From Candidatus Woesearchaeota archaeon (GTDB lineage Archaea; Nanobdellota; Nanobdellia; Woesearchaeales; GW2011-AR9), in assembly GCA_016213985.1 (NCBI GenBank), contig JACRPJ010000084.1:1-7562 (forward strand): a DNA stretch of 7,562 nucleotides. The letters are read 5' to 3'. Below are positions 5,030 to 7,562 of this stretch, one piece after another. A program made the position numbers and the translations under genes. Positions within the stretch are counted from its first letter, which is position 1. Every line of letters begins with the position of its first letter. Under the pieces are notes generated by a model, which saw only the letters and a list, made by a program, of their open reading frames with translations, ran no database searches and was not told the DNA's origin.

Positions 5030-6193
5030 ATGTTTGGTAGGCTTAAAGAAAAACTAAAAAGTGCACTTTCGGTCTTCTCTCAGAAAGCAGAGGAGGAAGC
5101 AGAGGTAAAAGAAGTAACCGAAGAAGAGATTAAACCAGCAGCAACCAAAGAGAGGGTAAAACCAGAGAAGGAAAGTCCAGAAAAAAAGTTAAAAACAGAA
5201 AGAGAAGTTATCGAGCAGGAAATCACCGCAGAAAAAGATGGACTGAGAAAAGAAATCGGGGTGCAAGAGATTCCAAAAGAAGAAGTGCCGGAGGAAAAGA
5301 AAAGTTTCTTCGGCAGTTGGTTCAAGAAGAAAAGAGAAGAGCCAGAACCAAAAGAAGAATCTAAAAAAGAAGAGAAAGTAGAGGAAAAGGAAGAACCAAA
5401 AGCACCCAAAGGAGAGGAAAATAAAAGCTTTTTTGAACAAGTAAAACATGCTTTAGCCACTAAAACCATCTCTGCGGATAAATTTGAAAATCTGTTCTGG
5501 GACTTAGAAGTGGCTTTATTGGAGAATAATGTTTCAGTGGAAGTAATTGAAAAAATTAAAGAGGACTTAAAGAAAAAACTGGTCGAAAAGCCCTTGCCTC
5601 GAGAGGTAGAAAAAGTCATCGAAGAAACTTTAAAGGGAACACTGCGCAACATTCTTTCGTTTGAAAAAATAGATATGCTTTCACTGGTCAAACAGAAGAA
5701 GCCATATATCATCGCTTTCTTTGGTATTAACGGCTCAGGAAAAACCACTTCCATTGCTAAACTAGTTTATTATTTTCAGCAGCATGGGCTTTCCGTAGTT
5801 CTGGCAGCGTGTGACACGTTTAGAGCAGCAGCGATACAGCAATTAGAAGAGCACGCGAACAGATTAGGGGTAAAGATGATTAAGCACGATTACGGCTCAG
5901 ATGCCGCAGCAGTAGCCTTTGACGCGGTCAAGTATGCAGAGAAGAATAAAATTGATATCGTAATGATAGATACTGCCGGAAGATTACATAGTAATACTAA
6001 CCTCATGCAAGAATTGGAAAAGATTATCAGAGTAACCAAACCGCATCTTAAGTTATTTGTCGGGGAGAGTATTACCGGGAATGACTGCATCGAGCAAGCA
6101 CAGCGGTTTAATGACCTGGCCAAAATAGATGGAGTCATCCTCACCAAAGCCGATGTGGACGAGATACAAAGACCTAGAGGAATTCTCCGTTGA
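5030..6193 (+). CDS. ftsY: Signal recognition particle receptor FtsY, truncated by frameshift/deletion
   Basis: GTPase that docks SRP-ribosome complexes at the membrane by pairing with SRP54. Order of parts: amphipathic MFGRLKEKLKSALSVFS (1-17); a Lys/Glu-rich linker (20-130) holding a second aromatic-basic patch KSFFGSWFKKK (91-101); the helical N domain (about 132-215); then the G domain. G1 is GINGSGKTT (232-240), followed by DTFRAAA (262-268), G3 DTAGR (314-318) and G4 TKAD (372-375). After VDE (376-378) the family sequence stops and nine unrelated residues lead to TGA. The closing-loop KGG..A motif (G5) and the last helix are missing. The normal C-terminus follows in another frame. As written the GTPase should not work; an assembly error is possible. 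It follows pfdA by one base with no clear Shine-Dalgarno, so translation is probably coupled. Confidence 0.9.
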   Translation: MFGRLKEKLKSALSVFSQKAEEEAEVKEVTEEEIKPAATKERVKPEKESPEKKLKTEREVIEQEITAEKDGLRKEIGVQEIPKEEVPEEKKSFFGSWFKKKREEPEPKEESKKEEKVEEKEEPKAPKGEENKSFFEQVKHALATKTISADKFENLFWDLEVALLENNVSVEVIEKIKEDLKKKLVEKPLPREVEKVIEETLKGTLRNILSFEKIDMLSLVKQKKPYIIAFFGINGSGKTTSIAKLVYYFQQHGLSVVLAACDTFRAAAIQQLEEHANRLGVKMIKHDYGSDAAAVAFDAVKYAEKNKIDIVMIDTAGRLHSNTNLMQELEKIIRVTKPHLKLFVGESITGNDCIEQAQRFNDLAKIDGVILTKADVDEIQRPRGILR

Positions 6194-6221
6194 GGGGATT
6201 ATGGAAAGATTGGGATTGTAA
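6165..6221 (+). pseudogene. ftsY: Detached C-terminal end of ftsY in a shifted frame
   Basis: This frame reads YKDLEEFSVEGIMERLGL then TAA. It matches the usual FtsY ending (GY-x-DL...F-x-x-E-x-x-ME-x-LGL). It begins four bases after VDE of the upstream ORF, whereas about 23 residues (KGGA... to ...GQG) normally lie between. So roughly 70 bases appear to be missing and the frame is shifted. The fragment has no start of its own. Confidence 0.8.
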
Positions 6222-6358
6222 TAAAACTGGTCCTCGCTGTCCTTTCCAGCCTAGATCGAAAATGGATTAATTCTGCGATTAGATGCGGTCCCTGCGGCAA
6301 TTGCGGGCACAAAGATAAATGCCCAGTCGAACCTATTTTTGAAGATGAGGATTGGTAA
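6194..6358 (+). pseudogene. Start-less small ORF with Cys-rich, zinc-finger-like C-terminus
   Basis: Open frame from just after the TGA at 6191-6193 to TAA at 6356-6358. It has a hydrophobic stretch (IGIVIKLVLAVLSSL), then DRKWINSAIR, then CGPCGNCGHKDKC and an acidic end PIFEDEDW. The cysteine spacing C-x2-C-x2-C-x5-C with a nearby His looks metal-binding, too regular for chance. I recognise no family. There is no ATG, GTG or TTG in frame before the cysteines, so it is either a gene fragment, a gene whose start was lost with the neighbouring ftsY lesion, or a gene using a rare start such as ATT or ATA. The frame is the same as that of the upstream ftsY ORF. Confidence 0.4.
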
Positions 6359-6373
6359 ACGTCACAACCCTGT

Positions 6374-7096
6374 CTATAATAATCTTTTATTAGCCCTTTC
6401 CCACATGAAGTTGAAGTAGCTGCGATAGGCCTCAGCAGCAGTCTTGTTCTCGATTAATATCGCCTCAGGAGTCCTGCTCCAGATAATGATGGCAATCTTA
6501 TCCCCGTAAATGTTGGTAACTACATTCGAAGTGACTGTCCTTGGAACAAAACGTACTTGGGCATCACGTGATGATATATCCCTCCTGCTCTCTCTCACCA
6601 GACTTTTTACAGGTATTTTTCTTTTCTTTAACTCACGCACAAATTTATGGGCGAAAGAAGAAATATGTTGCTCCAGCTGACCTTCTGAGCCAAACATTAA
6701 GTTGGGCTTATTCTCCCGGAGGATATCTTCCAGAACGGTACGTACCCCTTTTAGTCCTTTAAACAAGCGGACATTCTCTTCCAGCTTTTTTTCTTTGTAT
6801 TCTACTATTATTCTAGGCAATACCTTCTTAATCTCTTCTTCCTGCTCTTTTATTAGCTCCAGCAGCTTGGAGGGATTAGTGGGCTGGAACCATTTGGTTT
6901 TTCCTATGGTGACATAGCTGGCTAAGCCTTTCTCCAGCAGCGATTTTAGCGAATTATAAGTAGAAGTTCTATCTATCTCAGCAATCTTAGATATCCTTCC
7001 AGCTTTGGATGAGCCCAAGTGGATTAGAGCAAAATATACCTTTGCCTCGTTTAAAGAAAAGCCTACTCTTTTCAAAGTCTCAATAACATCTTTCAT
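6374..7096 (-). CDS. TrmB-type transcriptional regulator
   Basis: DNA-binding regulator of the archaeal TrmB family. The N-terminal winged helix-turn-helix covers about 1-68, with a first helix GFSLNEAKVYFALIHLG and a recognition region IDRTSTYNSLKSLLEKGLA. A charged coiled-coil helix follows (72-104), probably for dimerisation. The C-terminal domain (about 107-240) has the family's NVVTNIYGDKIAII strand pair and an ending F-x-F-M-W-x-x-A. At 240 residues it is the short form; the extra sugar-binding domain of the founding TrmB is absent, so the ligand cannot be read off. The ATG at 7096 lies 36 bases after a TATA box. It is divergent from an asparagine-synthetase-like gene and probably controls it and itself. 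Confidence 0.9.
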   Translation of the reverse strand: MKDVIETLKRVGFSLNEAKVYFALIHLGSSKAGRISKIAEIDRTSTYNSLKSLLEKGLASYVTIGKTKWFQPTNPSKLLELIKEQEEEIKKVLPRIIVEYKEKKLEENVRLFKGLKGVRTVLEDILRENKPNLMFGSEGQLEQHISSFAHKFVRELKKRKIPVKSLVRESRRDISSRDAQVRFVPRTVTSNVVTNIYGDKIAIIIWSRTPEAILIENKTAAEAYRSYFNFMWERANKRLL

Positions 7097-7126
7097 ATCT
7101 TTCTAATATCTTTCAAATTAGCCTCA

Positions 7127-7132
7127 GTATAA
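7127..7132 (-). promoter_or_regulatory. TATA box of the TrmB-type regulator gene
   Basis: Minus-strand TTATAC directly downstream of the inverted repeat, with a predicted start near 7102. It is weaker than the opposing promoter. The BRE position is occupied by one arm of the operator-like repeat, which fits autorepression. Confidence 0.5.
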
Positions 7133-7133
7133 G

Positions 7134-7155
7134 TGTTGTAAATTCACTTACAACA
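7134..7155. promoter_or_regulatory. Operator-like inverted repeat between divergent promoters
   Basis: Perfect 8-base arms TGTTGTAA (7134-7141) and TTACAACA (7148-7155) with a 6-base spacer. It fills the gap between back-to-back TATA boxes and overlaps both BRE positions. A third half-site, TGTTGT, lies at 7172-7177 just after the plus-strand TATA box. The likely binder is the adjacent TrmB-type regulator, by position only. Confidence 0.7.
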
Positions 7156-7160
7156 AATGC

Positions 7161-7168
7161 TTATATAA
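7161..7168 (+). promoter_or_regulatory. TATA box of the asparagine-synthetase-like gene
   Basis: TTATATAA, predicted start near 7189-7191. This leaves a leader of about 12-14 bases that carries the strong Shine-Dalgarno GAGGTGATG (7191-7199). Confidence 0.65.
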
Positions 7169-7190
7169 AAATGTTGTGTTTATTTCTGGC

Positions 7191-7199
7191 GAGGTGATG
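7191..7199 (+). promoter_or_regulatory. Shine-Dalgarno site fixing the start at 7203
   Basis: GAGGTGATG ends three bases before the ATG at 7203. It also contains an out-of-frame ATG (7197-7199) that is followed at once by TAA. Confidence 0.65.
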
Positions 7200-7202
7200 T
7201 AA

Positions 7203-7562
7203 ATGCTTGCTAATGTTGATATAGAACATAGTAATGTAAATAATGTAAAACCTAAAAGAGAACAGCCAACCACAACCCAAGCCGATTTGTGGAAGTTAAC
7301 CCAAACGGAAGGCCGGTTTGGGTTGATAAATTCTGAAACCATGTCCCTAATCGACAACATAAACGACAGCTTGTACGTGGGAGCGCTCGAATACTTCATC
7401 AAAAATAGCTTTAGGTGGGTGGAGGTTCCTACTATAACCAAAATTACTGGGGCATGTGAAAATGTAGATACACTTTACTGCTTGAATCACTTTGGCACGG
7501 AAGCGTACTTGGCACAGACCGGCCAACTCTATCTAGAAGCGAAGATACCCTCACACAAAAAA
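7203..7562 (+). CDS. Archaeal asparagine synthetase-like / AsnRS-related class II protein (N-terminal part)
   Basis: Open frame of 120 codons running off the window. It belongs to the class II aspartyl/asparaginyl-tRNA synthetase fold. Residues 66-77 (FIKNSFRWVEVP) match class II motif 1 with its conserved proline (P76). ITGACENVDTL (81-91) and AYLAQTGQLYLEA (101-113) align with the AsxRS core segment that carries AYLxQSPQLYKQ. Only about 50 residues precede motif 1, too few for the OB-fold anticodon-binding domain of a true AsnRS or AspRS. That fits the archaeal asparagine synthetase (AS-AR), a paralogue that makes asparagine from aspartate through an adenylate. The rest of the catalytic core is not visible, so a free-standing synthetase-like protein of other function is possible. 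It is expressed divergently from the TrmB-type regulator. Confidence 0.8.
   Translation, partial: MLANVDIEHSNVNNVKPKREQPTTTQADLWKLTQTEGRFGLINSETMSLIDNINDSLYVGALEYFIKNSFRWVEVPTITKITGACENVDTLYCLNHFGTEAYLAQTGQLYLEAKIPSHKK

Noticed and set aside
5080..5754. 224-codon minus-strand ORF rich in Ser and Phe
   Set aside because: It is the mirror of the Lys/Glu-rich ftsY linker and N domain; its composition follows from GAA/AAG-type codons read backwards.
6359..6373. Terminator between the convergent plus-strand Cys ORF and the minus-strand regulator gene
   Set aside because: Only 15 bases, without a clear T-run on either strand.
7148..7441. 97-codon minus-strand ORF
   Set aside because: It overlaps the promoter and first 80 codons of the asparagine-synthetase-like gene, which has a clear class II motif, TATA box and Shine-Dalgarno.
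1..7562. CRISPR array or tRNA gene
   Set aside because: No regularly spaced repeats and no cloverleaf-like GGTTCRANYCC arm were seen on either strand.

Overview
This window comes from an archaeon. The 16S rRNA fragment carries archaeal signature sequences. Promoters have BRE/TATA architecture, several with leaderless-type spacing. The genes include a tRNA-wyosine enzyme (Taw1), a prefoldin alpha-ftsY pair, a TrmB-type regulator and an archaeal asparagine-synthetase-like protein. The altered start of the 16S (CCCGTTGATCCTGCGGG instead of CCGGTTGATCCTGCCGG) and the divergent, enlarged PRPP-synthetase-like protein suggest a DPANN-type lineage such as Woesearchaeota or Pacearchaeota. That placement is inference; only 'archaeon' is firm.

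Layout. Bases 1-657 (minus) are the 5' part of a 16S rRNA gene whose 3' end lies off the window. Bases 658-820 hold its leader and a strong BRE/TATA promoter. Directly upstream sits an IS5-superfamily insertion sequence (828-1725), transcribed in the same direction. Its transposase ORF has no stop inside the element and reads across the rRNA promoter. The other end of the IS cuts into a small Cys-rich two-helix membrane protein gene (1704-1934, minus). Further upstream on the minus strand are taw1 (2061-3008) and a PRPP-synthetase-like gene (3064-4476), each with its own promoter. A divergent intergenic region then leads to the plus-strand pair pfdA (4621-5028) and ftsY (5030-6193), one base apart. 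ftsY is broken near its 3' end: an apparent deletion of roughly 70 bases with a frameshift separates it from its still recognisable last 18 codons (6165-6221). A start-less Cys-motif ORF follows (6194-6358). The last part is a TrmB-type regulator (6374-7096, minus) divergent from an asparagine-synthetase/AsnRS-like gene (7203 to the window edge, plus), with a perfect inverted repeat between their TATA boxes.

How the genes relate. Most are housekeeping: ribosome (16S), tRNA-Phe wyosine modification (Taw1), nucleotide precursor supply (PRPP synthetase-like), co-translational folding (prefoldin) and membrane targeting (FtsY). The regulator/asparagine-synthetase pair looks like a self-contained amino-acid control unit, an archaeal analogue of the bacterial asnC-asnA arrangement. 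The accessory element is the IS, whose insertion reshaped the junction between the small membrane protein gene and the rRNA promoter.

Best leads: the ftsY lesion with the start-less Cys ORF beside it, the TrmB/asparagine-synthetase operator, the transposase that runs through its own IS end into the rRNA promoter, and the enlarged PRPP-synthetase-like protein.
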